Of a DNA stretch of 64,000 nucleotides, positions 1-8,214 are shown one piece after another. The stretch's first letter is position 1, and each line of letters opens with the position of its first letter. The position numbers and the translations under genes were made by a program. The stretch lies in the NCBI RefSeq assembly GCF_900112225.1, contig NZ_FOLD01000003.1, forward strand, positions 1-64,000, given 5' to 3'. Source of the stretch: Massilia yuzhufengensis (lineage in GTDB: Bacteria; Pseudomonadota; Gammaproteobacteria; Burkholderiales; Burkholderiaceae_D). The notes below the pieces were generated by a model, which saw only the letters and a program-made list of their open reading frames with translations, had not been told where the DNA came from and made no database searches.

Positions 1-123
1 GGGTCGAATCCGGTCCTTCGTGAAAGTCCGCGATTTTCGGCCCTGGCAACCTGCTATGCTTAGCTCAACGACCGGTTTCGGCCAGCCGTTTGAATTTCCA
101 TCAAGGAAGGGGTTAGGTTTCTC
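1..123. other. Gene-free window edge
   Basis: No open reading frame with recognisable content was found here. It lies downstream of the leftward gene ending at 124. No strong hairpin with a T-run was seen, so no terminator is called. Confidence 0.3.
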
Positions 124-927
124 CTAATTAAGCTTTGGCTTTCCGACGTTCAATAGCTTTCCCATAGTAGAGGAATCATACTCTGGAATTCCCTTGCCGT
201 TGCGGCGATTGCCATCTTGCGCGCCAAGTTCTCCCTTACCGGCTTTATGTTCACCAAGCTGTCTCCCGCTAAGCGCTTCACTAGCAGGAGGACTCCGCGA
301 GCTGAGCATCTCCTGTTGTGCCTGGCGTGCTGAACTACGATGCTGATCAGATTCCGGTCGCGGTTCATTTGTACGCACAACGCTAATTTGCTTCTGTACT
401 GGTGGGGCCGGGTCGAACGCGGCCGTTGACTTAGCAAGAAAAGATCCTAGTTCATATTCCTGCGCGACCGAAAACGCCTCACCGGAATTCCGTAACTCTC
501 GCCAGCTACGCGCGACTGATATGCCATTGATGAAGAGCGATACGAACTCGGCAGCTTCGTGGCTCTGATGGTGCTCTCTTCGAAAAGCCCGGTAACCAAC
601 GTATACAGCCGAGTAAAACGGATCAGTGATCAGGTCCTGCGCAAAGCTGATCTTGTCAAATTGTTCTTGACCAATATTATTCGACAAATATAAATTTCCA
701 GAAAAAATATGCACCATTGATGCGCTAAGCGAGATTGCGCCCAAGATGAGAGGAAAGCCTGTGGCAGTCCCCACCACAACGCAACCTCCAATCAACATGA
801 TGGATCCCAGGCCGATGGAAGTGAGGCCTTGCAACGTTCGATCGGTCGAATTCCCTGATCGCGCACCCTCCAAGAACAGGCCCGTTGCCAACGGTCCGCC
901 CGGACGAATTATTCGTTTCATTCTCAT
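124..927 (-). CDS. Hypothetical membrane-associated protein
   Basis: This is a 267-residue protein I do not recognise. Residues of about 33-75 are hydrophobic and glycine-rich (LGSIMLIGGCVVVG, then FPLILGAISLSASM), which suggests two closely spaced membrane segments. The C-terminal third (from about residue 170) is polar, rich in Arg, Ser, Pro and Gly, and probably disordered. The ATG at 927 is followed by a second in-frame ATG two codons later, so the start is uncertain by two residues. The gene begins 15 bases after the stop of the upstream leftward gene (943-2514), so the two are probably co-transcribed. Base composition is AT-richer than the core genes to the right, as expected of acquired DNA. 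A small toxin, a partner of the upstream exported protein, or an immunity-like membrane protein are all possible, but none is supported by a motif. Confidence 0.6.
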   Translation of the reverse strand: MRMKRIIRPGGPLATGLFLEGARSGNSTDRTLQGLTSIGLGSIMLIGGCVVVGTATGFPLILGAISLSASMVHIFSGNLYLSNNIGQEQFDKISFAQDLITDPFYSAVYVGYRAFRREHHQSHEAAEFVSLFINGISVARSWRELRNSGEAFSVAQEYELGSFLAKSTAAFDPAPPVQKQISVVRTNEPRPESDQHRSSARQAQQEMLSSRSPPASEALSGRQLGEHKAGKGELGAQDGNRRNGKGIPEYDSSTMGKLLNVGKPKLN

Positions 928-942
928 TATCTCGCTCCCGGC

Positions 943-2514
943 CTATATCGATTTAATGAAAGCACGAATGCGAATTGCTAGTAACACTTCGTCAATCTTA
1001 CTGCGCTTTGCCGCGGCCAAAATAGCTTGGGGCCGGGCTCGAATACTCCTTTGGGAAATTCGAATTTTCCATAGCGTGTCAGGTTTAAGGTTATGAATGG
1101 CGTCCGAATATACTAAGTCACTATCATTGCTTGGTCCCGACTGGGATGCCAGCTTGATGCGACCGATTGTGACTGGGGGACGTTTAAAAATAGGAGCTCC
1201 CGCCACTGAAAGCGAAGCGACGGTGATTCTTCCACTATACACCTGCAAAACGGCCTCCTCGCCAGGTGTGGCCATACTGACGAGCAAGCCGACTCCAATC
1301 ATCCGAACGCGATCCAAGTCCAATATCTCGCCTCCGTAGTCCTCGAACAACATTTCCTTAGTAAGCTTAAACTCAAAGATGCCCGATCCATCATCTAGGG
1401 CTGTTGTGTATTGAGCGGCCGACACCAGCGGTTTTCGTGTGCCGTCGAGGTTGGCAAGAATTTCTTGGCGTAAAGGTATAAGAACGGTGAACTCCGTCTC
1501 GTGCTGCGCGGCCGCCTCCATCAAATCGATCGAATTCCTGCACCAAGCGACAAGCGCGTCAACGACGTCGCCTGCAGTAACCTGCTCTTGACTGAATTCT
1601 GCAAGAATCTTTTCCCGGTAGGGTGATAGCAAAAACTGTTTCTCCGACCACTTCCGAATAGTGTCGTCCGTGGTATCCGAAGTAAATAGTTCGAGTTCCG
1701 AGTTGGGGCCGTACAGTTCGGTAAATGCAAGGGACGCAGCATAACTACGCTGGTACGCTTCACCCAAGCTCTCCATGTAGTACGGAAGTAGTCGTAAGTA
1801 ACGTTCTTTAAAGTTTTTCGCACTTCCTTGTTGGAGAAGTTCAGCTTTGTGCGCGCTTAAGCTATTCCTTGCGATAACCATATTCGACAACGCAGCATCA
1901 TGTTGTACCGCGTTGAAGTTGGCGAAATTTTTTGCAGCATCGGCATCGGCTAGCGTGCGTTCACTTTCGACGGTTTTTTTGTTTTCCACTCCCGCTGCGA
2001 TTCGATAAGCTTCGGATAAAGCTTCAGCAGCCGGTTCCGATGAGCTGTTGGCGATGACATATTCAGCTACTTGCAAGGATTGCAGTCCTTGCTGATAGTG
2101 CAGGCCCTCATTCACAGCCGCAATTTCTAACGCGGCGAGCTCATTCCGAAATCTAAGTGCGTCGTCAAGCAACGAACTGGCGATCGACAAATTCTGCTCT
2201 ACTTGCCTCGGGTCGAATTTTGGTTCACCTTTGGCTGCAATCTTGTTCCAATTTTGTCCAGCCGTTCGTACCGCAATCGAAGAAAGACTAGCCACGTCTT
2301 TATCAAAAACTTGTAGCCACTTGCGGAGATCCTTATCCTCTTCAACAAAAGACTTAGTCAATTCTTCACGGATCGTCCGAAAGTCGCTGCCTTTTGCACT
2401 TTTTATTTGTGGAAGGGATTTGTTTCTTGCCGCTGCGGATGCGGCCCCCGAAGTAACGGCTGCGGCGCCAATCGCACCAGTAGCACCTAGCAAAAAATTG
2501 CGTCGATCTTTCAT
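943..2514 (-). CDS. Tat-exported protein, possible Tc-toxin-like C-terminus
   Basis: This 523-residue protein starts with a twin-arginine signal: DRRNFLLGA, a hydrophobic stretch and an Ala-rich cleavage region near residue 30. An in-frame TTG at 2529 would add five residues, but the ATG at 2514 has a GGGGA eight bases upstream and places the twin arginine normally. Residues of about 40-330 look helical and charged. Residues of about 375-470 appear beta-rich (FEFKLTKEMLFEDYGGEILD, then a strand-like stretch ending in LQVYSGRI). From memory, this resembles the layout of the TcB-binding region of Tc toxin TcA subunits, where an EFDLPESLF...DYPG segment is followed by IKSVS-type strands. That comparison is weak and unproven. 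No TcB/TcC partner is in the window. The next gene (124-927) probably shares its transcript. AT-richer composition suggests transfer. Confidence 0.6.
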   Translation of the reverse strand: MKDRRNFLLGATGAIGAAAVTSGAASAAARNKSLPQIKSAKGSDFRTIREELTKSFVEEDKDLRKWLQVFDKDVASLSSIAVRTAGQNWNKIAAKGEPKFDPRQVEQNLSIASSLLDDALRFRNELAALEIAAVNEGLHYQQGLQSLQVAEYVIANSSSEPAAEALSEAYRIAAGVENKKTVESERTLADADAAKNFANFNAVQHDAALSNMVIARNSLSAHKAELLQQGSAKNFKERYLRLLPYYMESLGEAYQRSYAASLAFTELYGPNSELELFTSDTTDDTIRKWSEKQFLLSPYREKILAEFSQEQVTAGDVVDALVAWCRNSIDLMEAAAQHETEFTVLIPLRQEILANLDGTRKPLVSAAQYTTALDDGSGIFEFKLTKEMLFEDYGGEILDLDRVRMIGVGLLVSMATPGEEAVLQVYSGRITVASLSVAGAPIFKRPPVTIGRIKLASQSGPSNDSDLVYSDAIHNLKPDTLWKIRISQRSIRARPQAILAAAKRSKIDEVLLAIRIRAFIKSI

Positions 2515-2566
2515 CGGATTAGTCCCCAATATTCAAGTGAAATTTCGTGTTTGCATTATGACATTG

Positions 2567-2791
2567 CTAATTTATCACTGCACGAAATATTTCGCGACGG
2601 CTTTGTTCACTTGAGAGGCTTAACTTGAATCGATGCCAACCATGCGGACATTCACTTAGAGACGTTCGACGGCTCAGATGCATAGTGGGAACCAATCCGA
2701 GGCTTGTTCGCCATTTTCGCCCGGTGGGCGGGTCAAGTTCCAGTACCGTGCGGACTGTCTGACCACGGTAGACCGTTACCAACTCGCTCAT
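2567..2791 (-). CDS. Doubtful small ORF, 74 aa
   Basis: The predicted protein begins MSELVTVYRGQTVRTVLELD and then becomes Ser/Arg-rich with no recognisable domain. Its ATG overlaps the stop codon of the 31-codon ORF at 2788-2883 in an ATGA arrangement, which would be typical of translational coupling. The first 25 residues look more protein-like than the rest, so this may be the 5' fragment of a decayed gene. It could equally be noise. Confidence 0.2.
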   Translation of the reverse strand: MSELVTVYRGQTVRTVLELDPPTGRKWRTSLGLVPTMHLSRRTSLSECPHGWHRFKLSLSSEQSRREIFRAVIN

Positions 2792-2883
2792 GAGACTTCC
2801 CGGACGATCTGCGGGTAGGTCCTAAGGCGCTTGACCAGGCGCTCACCGTCCAGCATCAGGGGGCGTACGCCAGCGGCTACCAT
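2788..2883 (-). CDS. Doubtful 31-aa ORF coupled to the next ORF
   Basis: A 31-codon ORF starts at an ATG preceded by AGAGG at six bases spacing, and an in-frame stop lies just upstream, so the start is well defined. It ends in TGA overlapping the ATG of the ORF at 2567-2791. No family is recognised. The clean ribosome site and ATGA overlap are the only support; it may be a remnant of a mobile-element operon. Confidence 0.18.
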   Translation of the reverse strand: MVAAGVRPLMLDGERLVKRLRTYPQIVREVS

Positions 2884-3093
2884 GGCGCCCTCTTAGTCGC
2901 GGCAAATAGCTGCAGCTTAGGGGCAGGCGGAGCTCATGGGCTTCTGCCTATCTGCGGACGTCGGCTTTGGGTCGATAGCGGACGTAGACGAACACAGCCG
3001 TAGCACTAACGTATTTGCCGCTCTCTGGATAAGTGGCGAGTTAAGGAAGCTCTGCAATCAGGATAGCAATAATCTCATGAGGCGCTACGCTAG

Positions 3094-3129
3094 GCAGTAG
3101 TTCTACCTCAGCTGAGGTAGACCTACTGC
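3094..3129. repeat. 36-bp near-perfect palindrome
   Basis: Two 18-base arms (3094-3111 and 3112-3129) are reverse complements apart from one pair (3101/3122). The central 18 bases read CTACCTCAGCTGAGGTAG. There is no loop, so it could be a cruciform, a dimeric recombinase or regulator site, or a mobile-element end. It overlaps the first of the direct repeats that follow, which favours the element-end reading. Confidence 0.6.
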
Positions 3130-3196
3130 GAATTACATGAGAGCGACTGCAAACTCACTGCGAAGTTTTCTGAGACACTGCGAAGTATTCCGAGAA
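3125..3196. repeat. Cluster of ACTGCGAA-type direct repeats
   Basis: Two adjacent 20-base units (3157-3176, ACTGCGAAGTTTTCTGAGAC; 3177-3196, ACTGCGAAGTATTCCGAGAA) differ at only a few bases. A diverged unit lies at 3125-3144 and a half unit (ACTGCAAACTC) at 3146-3156. Repeated 20-base sites near one end are typical of transposase-binding sites in transposons with multiple terminal repeats (for example IS21- or Tn7-like elements). No transposase gene is next to them. Confidence 0.55.
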
Positions 3197-3215
3197 CCCA
3201 CAGCTGGAGCAACCC

Positions 3216-4451
3216 TTACACCACCGCCCCCAGCTTGAAGATCGGCATATACATCGCAATCACCAGGCCGCCGATCAGCACGCCCAGGATCACCATGATC
3301 AGCGGCTCCATCAGCGAGGACAGCGCGGCCACTGCTTCATCGACTTCCTCCTCGAAGAAATCGGCCACCTTGCCCAGCATGGCGTCGAGCGAGCCGGATT
3401 CCTCGCCGATCTGCACCATCTGGATCACCATGTTCGGGAACACGTTCACGTTCTGCATCGAGATGGTCAGGCTGGTGCCGGTGCTGACCTCGGTCTGGAT
3501 CTTGCGGGTCGCTTCCAGGTAGACGTTGTTGCCCGAGGCGCCGCCGACTGAATCGAGCGCTTCCACCAGCGGCACGCCGGCCGCGAACATGGTCGACAGG
3601 GTGCGGGTCCAGCGCGCGATGGTCGCCTTGCGGATCACGGCCCCGAAGATCGGCAGGCGCAGCAGGATGCGGTCCATCGCCTGCTGCATCTTGAGCGAGC
3701 GGCGCCAGGCCTGGAAGAAGAAATAGAAGCCGGCGAAGATCGAGCCGAAGATCATGTACCACCAGGTGACGAAGAATTCCGAGATCGCCATCACGATCAG
3801 GGTCGGCGCCGGCAGGTCGGCGCCGAAGCTCTTGAACACTTCCTTGAAGGCCGGCACCACCCAGATCATGATGACCGCGGTCACCACGAAGGCGATCGCG
3901 ATGATCGAGATCGGGTACATCAGGGCCGACTTGATCTTGGCCTTGATCGCCAGCGTCTTTTCCTTGTAGATCGCCAGCCGCGTGAGCAGGTCTTCCAGGA
4001 TGCCGGCCTGTTCGCCGGCGCCCACCAGGTTGCAGAACAGCGGGTCGAAATACAGTGGGTACTTGCGGAACGCATTGTTCAGGCTGGTGCCGGTCTCGAC
4101 GTCGTTGCGCAGGTCCATGATCAGCTTGGACATGGACGGGTTCGAATGGCCCTTGCCGACGATGTCGAAGGCCTGCAGCAGCGGCACGCCGGCCTTCATC
4201 ATGGTGGCGAGCTGGCGCGTGAACAGGGTCAGGTCCTTGTCGGTGATCTTCTTGCCGCTGCGGTAGGCCTTCTTCTTGACCTTGGTGACCAAAATGCCCT
4301 GGCGGCGCAGCGTGACGTTGACGATCGCCTCGCCGCCGGCGCGCAGTTCGCCGCGCACGGTCTTGCCGGTGCGGTCCTTGCCTTCCCAGGCATAGACCTT
4401 TTCCTTGACCTGGGCGCCGCCCTGGTTCTTGGTGGGTAAGAGGCTTGCCAT
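3216..4451 (-). CDS. pilC: Type IV pilus inner-membrane platform protein PilC
   Basis: PilC is the polytopic inner-membrane platform that couples the PilB and PilT motors to pilin polymerisation. The 411-residue length is normal. Two GspF repeats are visible: residues of about 80-200 (LTLFTRQLATMMKAGVPLLQ) and about 280-400 (IARWTRTLSTMFAAGVPLVE). Each is followed by a GEE/GEQ(A/S)G segment, and membrane segments lie near residues 180-210, 225-250 and at the C-terminus (MVILGVLIGGLVIAMYMPIF). It follows pilB with a 20-base gap, the usual pilB-pilC order. The expected next gene pilD is not here; downstream lie repeats and AT-rich accessory genes. The start is the ATG at 4451; an alternative at the VKEKVYAW segment would be shorter by about 14 residues. 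Confidence 0.96.
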   Translation of the reverse strand: MASLLPTKNQGGAQVKEKVYAWEGKDRTGKTVRGELRAGGEAIVNVTLRRQGILVTKVKKKAYRSGKKITDKDLTLFTRQLATMMKAGVPLLQAFDIVGKGHSNPSMSKLIMDLRNDVETGTSLNNAFRKYPLYFDPLFCNLVGAGEQAGILEDLLTRLAIYKEKTLAIKAKIKSALMYPISIIAIAFVVTAVIMIWVVPAFKEVFKSFGADLPAPTLIVMAISEFFVTWWYMIFGSIFAGFYFFFQAWRRSLKMQQAMDRILLRLPIFGAVIRKATIARWTRTLSTMFAAGVPLVEALDSVGGASGNNVYLEATRKIQTEVSTGTSLTISMQNVNVFPNMVIQMVQIGEESGSLDAMLGKVADFFEEEVDEAVAALSSLMEPLIMVILGVLIGGLVIAMYMPIFKLGAVV

Positions 4452-4471
4452 ATCGTCCTTAAATTCCCTTG

Positions 4472-6199
4472 CTACTCGTTGGTGCAGCCGAGCACTTCTT
4501 CGAGGCTGGTCAGCCCCTGTTTCACTTTCATCAGGCCCGAGCGGCGCAGCGAGTTCACGCCATCCTTCTCGGCCTGGGCGGCGATGTCCATCGAGTTGCC
4601 GTGCGCCAGGATCAGCGCTTCGATGGCGGGCGTGATCGGCATGATCTGGTAGATGCCGACCCGGCCCTTGTAGCCCGAGCCGAGGCAGCGGTCACAGCCG
4701 GCGGGGCCGTAGGGTTTCCAGCTGCCATCCAGGTCGGTATCGCGGTAGCCGGCCGCGACCAGGGCTTCGCGCCCGATCTCGATGGGCTGCTTGCAGGCGC
4801 ACAGGCGGCGCGCCAGGCGCTGGGCCGTGATCAGGATCACCGACGAGGCGATATTGAAGGGCGCCACGCCCATATTCATGAGGCGCGTCAGGGTCGACGG
4901 CGCGTCGTTGGTGTGCAGGGTCGAGAACACCATGTGGCCGGTCTGGGCGGCCTTGATCGCGATGTCGGCGGTTTCCAGGTCGCGGATCTCGCCGACCATG
5001 ATGATGTCGGGATCCTGGCGCAGGAAGGATTTCAGGGCCACCGGGAAGGTCAGGCCGGCCTTGTCGTTGACGTTGACCTGGTTCACGCCGGGCAGGTTGA
5101 TCTCGGCCGGGTCTTCCGCGGTCGAGATATTGATACCCGGCTTGTTCAATACGTTCAGGCAGGTGTACAGCGACACCGTCTTGCCGGAACCGGTGGGGCC
5201 GGTGACCAGCACCATGCCGTAGGGGCGCGAAATGGCGTCGAGCAGCAGCGCCTTCTGGTCGGCGTCATAGCCGAGCGCGTCGATGCCCATCTGGGCCTGG
5301 GTCGCGTCCAGGATACGCATGACGGTCTTCTCGCCGAACAGTGTGGGCAGGGTGCTCACGCGCAGGTCGATGGTGCGGGTCGGGCCCATGACCAGGCGCA
5401 TGCGGCCGTCCTGGGGCACGCGCTTTTCCGAGATGTCGAGCTTGGCCAGCACCTTGATGCGCGAGACCAGCTTTTCGCGGATCGACAGCGGCGGCGACGC
5501 ATGGTCGCGCAGCACGCCGTCCACCCGCAGGCGGATCCGGTAGTATTTTTCGTAGGGCTCGAAGTGGATGTCCGAGGCGCCCAGCTGCACTGCATCCATC
5601 AGGATCTTGTTCAGGAAGCGCACGATCGGCGCGTCCTCGACGTCGTTGGTCGCGTCCGGCGCCGTGCTCGCCTGGGCTTCTTCTTCGGCGAACTCGATTT
5701 CCGCTTCTTCGCCGGCCAGGTCGTTCAGGCTCTGCTCGGCGTTCTTGGCCAGGCTGGCCAGCAGCTTGACCAGCACGTCGTGGGCGACGATCACCGGCTC
5801 GACCGACGCTTCGCTCTGGAACTTGATCTGGTCCAGGGCCTGGGTATTGGTCGGGTCGGACAGCGCCACCGACATCTTGTTGCCGCGCTTGGCCAGCGCA
5901 ATGACGCGCTGGGCCTGCATCAGCCTGGCGTCGATGGCGGTCAGCGGGATCGCTTCGGGCGAGAAGCTCGACAGGTCGAGCAGCGGATAACCGAAGGTCT
6001 CGGCGCAGAAGCTGGCCAGGGTGGCGGAGTCGATCAGGCCGCTTTCGAGCAGGGCGTCGATGAAGGCGGTCTTGTCGAGGGCCGCTTTCTTGTGCAGCGC
6101 ATCGGCCTGTCCCGGGCTCAGCCGGCTCGCCTGCACGAGCGCGCGCGCCAGGCCCGACAGGGGCGCGCCAGTGATCGTGTTCGGGAGGACTGCTGCCAT
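4472..6199 (-). CDS. pilB: Type IV pilus assembly ATPase PilB
   Basis: PilB is the cytoplasmic hexameric ATPase that powers pilus extension. The 575-residue protein has an N-terminal T2SSE-N region (about 1-150) and a variable acidic linker (AGEEAEIEFAEEEAQ). The core carries Walker A GPTGSGKT near residue 335, a Walker B region DPDIIMVGEIRD, and a His box QTGHMVFSTLHTND. A zinc-binding pair of CxxC-like motifs (CAC and CDRC) lies near residues 475-510, typical of PilB rather than PilT. It is transcribed leftward into pilC. The 356-base region upstream holds repeats but no gene, so its promoter is probably there. A long rightward ORF over the same bases is an antisense shadow. Confidence 0.97.
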   Translation of the reverse strand: MAAVLPNTITGAPLSGLARALVQASRLSPGQADALHKKAALDKTAFIDALLESGLIDSATLASFCAETFGYPLLDLSSFSPEAIPLTAIDARLMQAQRVIALAKRGNKMSVALSDPTNTQALDQIKFQSEASVEPVIVAHDVLVKLLASLAKNAEQSLNDLAGEEAEIEFAEEEAQASTAPDATNDVEDAPIVRFLNKILMDAVQLGASDIHFEPYEKYYRIRLRVDGVLRDHASPPLSIREKLVSRIKVLAKLDISEKRVPQDGRMRLVMGPTRTIDLRVSTLPTLFGEKTVMRILDATQAQMGIDALGYDADQKALLLDAISRPYGMVLVTGPTGSGKTVSLYTCLNVLNKPGINISTAEDPAEINLPGVNQVNVNDKAGLTFPVALKSFLRQDPDIIMVGEIRDLETADIAIKAAQTGHMVFSTLHTNDAPSTLTRLMNMGVAPFNIASSVILITAQRLARRLCACKQPIEIGREALVAAGYRDTDLDGSWKPYGPAGCDRCLGSGYKGRVGIYQIMPITPAIEALILAHGNSMDIAAQAEKDGVNSLRRSGLMKVKQGLTSLEEVLGCTNE

Positions 6200-6355
6200 A
6201 AGAGAGCGCTAAGGGAGAGCTGTGAAAACGGGGCGGACGACCCGGGAAGGATAATCTCGATGATGCCTACGAGCATCAAATTTGTAAAGGATTTGCTCCC
6301 GCGTAGATGCGTGCGCGCCACGGCTACGCCTTGGCAAGGGGTGTTTTATGGCCCA

Positions 6356-6418
6356 GCCGACAATGCCTGTGGTTGGGCCGACAAGCATTATGGTTCAGGC
6401 GACAAGCATACGCCTTGA
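6356..6418. repeat. Three 21-bp tandem repeat units
   Basis: Units begin at 6356 (GCCGACAATGCCTGTGGTTG), 6377 (GCCGACAAGCATTATGGTTC) and 6398 (GGCGACAAGCATACGCCTTG). The GCCGACAA-GCAT core is shared and the period is exactly 21 bases, two helical turns. That spacing would allow a protein to bind on one face of the helix. It lies upstream of pilB, so a regulatory array is possible, but a neutral minisatellite is the simpler reading. Confidence 0.55.
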
Positions 6419-6474
6419 TGGCGGCGGGTGAGGGGGTTGATGGGGTGCACGCTGTGTGCGGTGTGCTGGCAAGA

Positions 6475-6502
6475 TTAGGTACCGGCGAAGGCCGGTACCT
6501 AA
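6475..6502. terminator. Perfect hairpin downstream of MCP gene
   Basis: TTAGGTACCGGC and its exact complement flank a GAAG loop. It lies 54 bases past the stop of the leftward MCP gene and could end that transcript. No T-run of note follows, so termination would be weak, or the hairpin may be a REP-type element. Confidence 0.45.
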
Positions 6503-6555
6503 GTCCGTAGCAAACCACCACAGCAAGCGGTAGCCGCTACGTACATATATAAAAC

Positions 6556-8118
6556 TTACTGCAACGCCAACCTGCGCGCCGCCCCCGCCATCACCGGCGT
6601 GCCCGGCTCCAGCTTGAACACCGACAGCGCCCCGGTCAGCTGGGTGGTCTGCTCGGTCAGCGACTCCGCCGCCGCCGACGCTTCTTCCACCAGCGCCGAG
6701 TTCTGCTGGGTCATCTCGTCGATGCTGCCGATGGCGCGGCCGATTTCGTCGATGCCGGTGCTCTGGCGGGCGCCGGCGGCGCTGATTTCCATCATGATGG
6801 TCTGCACCTTGCGCACCGATTCAACGATCTGGCCCATGGTCACGCCGGCTTCGTCCACCAGCGCGCTGCCGGCGCTGACCTTGGCGACCGAGTCGCCGAT
6901 CAGTTCCTTGATTTCCTTGGCTGCCGCCGCCGAGCGCTGGGCCAGGTTGCGCACCTCGCCGGCCACGACCGCGAAGCCGCGGCCCTGTTCGCCGGCGCGC
7001 GCCGCTTCCACCGCCGCGTTCAGCGCCAGGATGTTGGTCTGGAAGGCGATGCCGTCGATGACCGAGATGATCTCGACGATCTTCTTGGCCGAGCTGTTGA
7101 TGTCGCCCATGGTGGTCACCACGCCACCCACCACCTGGCCGCCGCGGGTGGCGATATTGGTTGCCGTCTCCACCAGCGTGTTGGCCTGGCTGGCGGCGGT
7201 GGCGTTTTCGCGCACGGCGCCGGTCAGCTCTTCCATCGAGCGGGTGGTGCGGTCCAGGCTCGAGGCCTGCGATTCGGTGCGGCGCGCCAGGTCGGCGTTG
7301 CCGCTGGCGATTTCCGAGCTGGCCATGGCGATGGTGTCGGCCGACGCCTTGATCTCGGCCACCAGGGTCGCCAGGCGGCCGCGCATGTCCTTCAGGGCCA
7401 CCAGCAGGCTGCCGGTGTCGCCGGCTTCGATGCGGATCTCGGTCGACAGGTCGCCGGCGGCCACGGCCTGGGCGATCTCGCGTGCGTATTCCGGTTCGCC
7501 GCCCAGCTGCTGCCAGATGGTGCGCACCACGAACCAGGACACCACCGCCAGGCAGGCGATGACGACCAGCGCGGTGACGATCATCGAGATCATCACCTGG
7601 TTCACGCTGTCCTTGCTGGCCTCGATGCCGGCCGCGAACTGGCGCTGGGCCGTTTCGTTGACCTTGGCCAGGTCGCCGGTCAGGGTGGCCATGGTCGACT
7701 GCATCTTGCCGACCACGGCTTGCGGATCGCCCTGTTCCATTTCGAGCATGATGCGCGCGGCCGACAGGGCCGGCGCGTAGTAGGCGTCGAATTCCTTGGC
7801 CAGGCGGGCGCCGGTGTCTTGCTGGCCCGGGATCTGGCTGAATTTCTGCAGCTTGGCGCGCAGCTTGACCGCCTGCTCGCCCACTTCGTTGATCTTGTCC
7901 TTGTCGCCTTCGGCGACAGCGTCCTGCAGGCCGCCGGTAATGGCGGCCACGTCCAGGATGAGTGCCTTGGAGGCATCGAGCACCGGGTAGTCGACGCTGG
8001 CGGTCGTGGTGATCGAGTTCAGTGCGCCGTTCGCGATCATCGCGCTGGCGCCGGCGCCGAGGCCGAAAATAATGGCGGAAATGACGGGCAGTGCCCAGAT
8101 CCTGCGCTTGATGCTCAT
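6556..8118 (-). CDS. Methyl-accepting chemotaxis protein
   Basis: This 520-residue transmembrane chemoreceptor would control CheA from the inner membrane. It has a first membrane segment at about residues 9-32, a periplasmic four-helix-like domain, a second segment at about 185-208 ([20 protein letters not shown]), and a HAMP domain. The signalling hairpin near residue 370 contains the conserved [19 protein letters not shown] and [15 protein letters not shown] stretches. There is no C-terminal NWETF-like pentapeptide; the protein ends RRLALQ, so it probably lacks a CheR tether. It lies 96 bases downstream of a phosphate-binding-like periplasmic protein and a porin on the same strand. A shared ligand, perhaps an anion, is an inference from that context only. 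Confidence 0.93.
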   Translation of the reverse strand: MSIKRRIWALPVISAIIFGLGAGASAMIANGALNSITTTASVDYPVLDASKALILDVAAITGGLQDAVAEGDKDKINEVGEQAVKLRAKLQKFSQIPGQQDTGARLAKEFDAYYAPALSAARIMLEMEQGDPQAVVGKMQSTMATLTGDLAKVNETAQRQFAAGIEASKDSVNQVMISMIVTALVVIACLAVVSWFVVRTIWQQLGGEPEYAREIAQAVAAGDLSTEIRIEAGDTGSLLVALKDMRGRLATLVAEIKASADTIAMASSEIASGNADLARRTESQASSLDRTTRSMEELTGAVRENATAASQANTLVETATNIATRGGQVVGGVVTTMGDINSSAKKIVEIISVIDGIAFQTNILALNAAVEAARAGEQGRGFAVVAGEVRNLAQRSAAAAKEIKELIGDSVAKVSAGSALVDEAGVTMGQIVESVRKVQTIMMEISAAGARQSTGIDEIGRAIGSIDEMTQQNSALVEEASAAAESLTEQTTQLTGALSVFKLEPGTPVMAGAARRLALQ

Positions 8119-8214
8119 TATGATGTCTCCAGAATGCAGAAACCGCCGGCGGCGTCGAGGCCGGCGGCGGGTGCTACCTAGTCATGCAAACGCCGGCCCA
8201 CGCGGGCCTGGCGC

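Larger units (their letters stand above)
2515..3215. other. Gene-poor junction between island genes and pilC
   Basis: About 700 bases hold only two short overlapping ORFs of doubtful status (2567-2883, minus), a 36-base near-palindrome (3094-3129) and a run of direct repeats (3125-3196). The repeats end 20 bases from the pilC stop codon. The composition and repeats look like the worn end of a mobile element rather than a normal pil intergenic spacer. Confidence 0.45.
6200..6555. other. Intergenic region with tandem repeat and hairpin
   Basis: This 356-base spacer between the MCP gene and pilB contains three 21-base tandem units (6356-6418), a perfect hairpin (6475-6502) and a smaller inverted repeat AGCGG/CCGCT near 6529-6541. 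The pilB promoter should lie in the left part. No coding content is convincing on either strand. Confidence 0.5.

Noticed and set aside
3157..3196. Possible CRISPR array from adjacent 20-base repeats
   Set aside because: The units are contiguous without spacers and no cas gene is present.
4469..6418. 649-codon rightward ORF opposite pilB
   Set aside because: It is a GC-rich antisense shadow with His/Arg/Gly-rich translation and no domain; pilB on the other strand has full motifs.
6324..6521. 65-codon leftward ORF over the 21-bp tandem repeats
   Set aside because: The repeat translation (Cys-Arg-x-Asn-His units) has no ribosome site or codon-use support.
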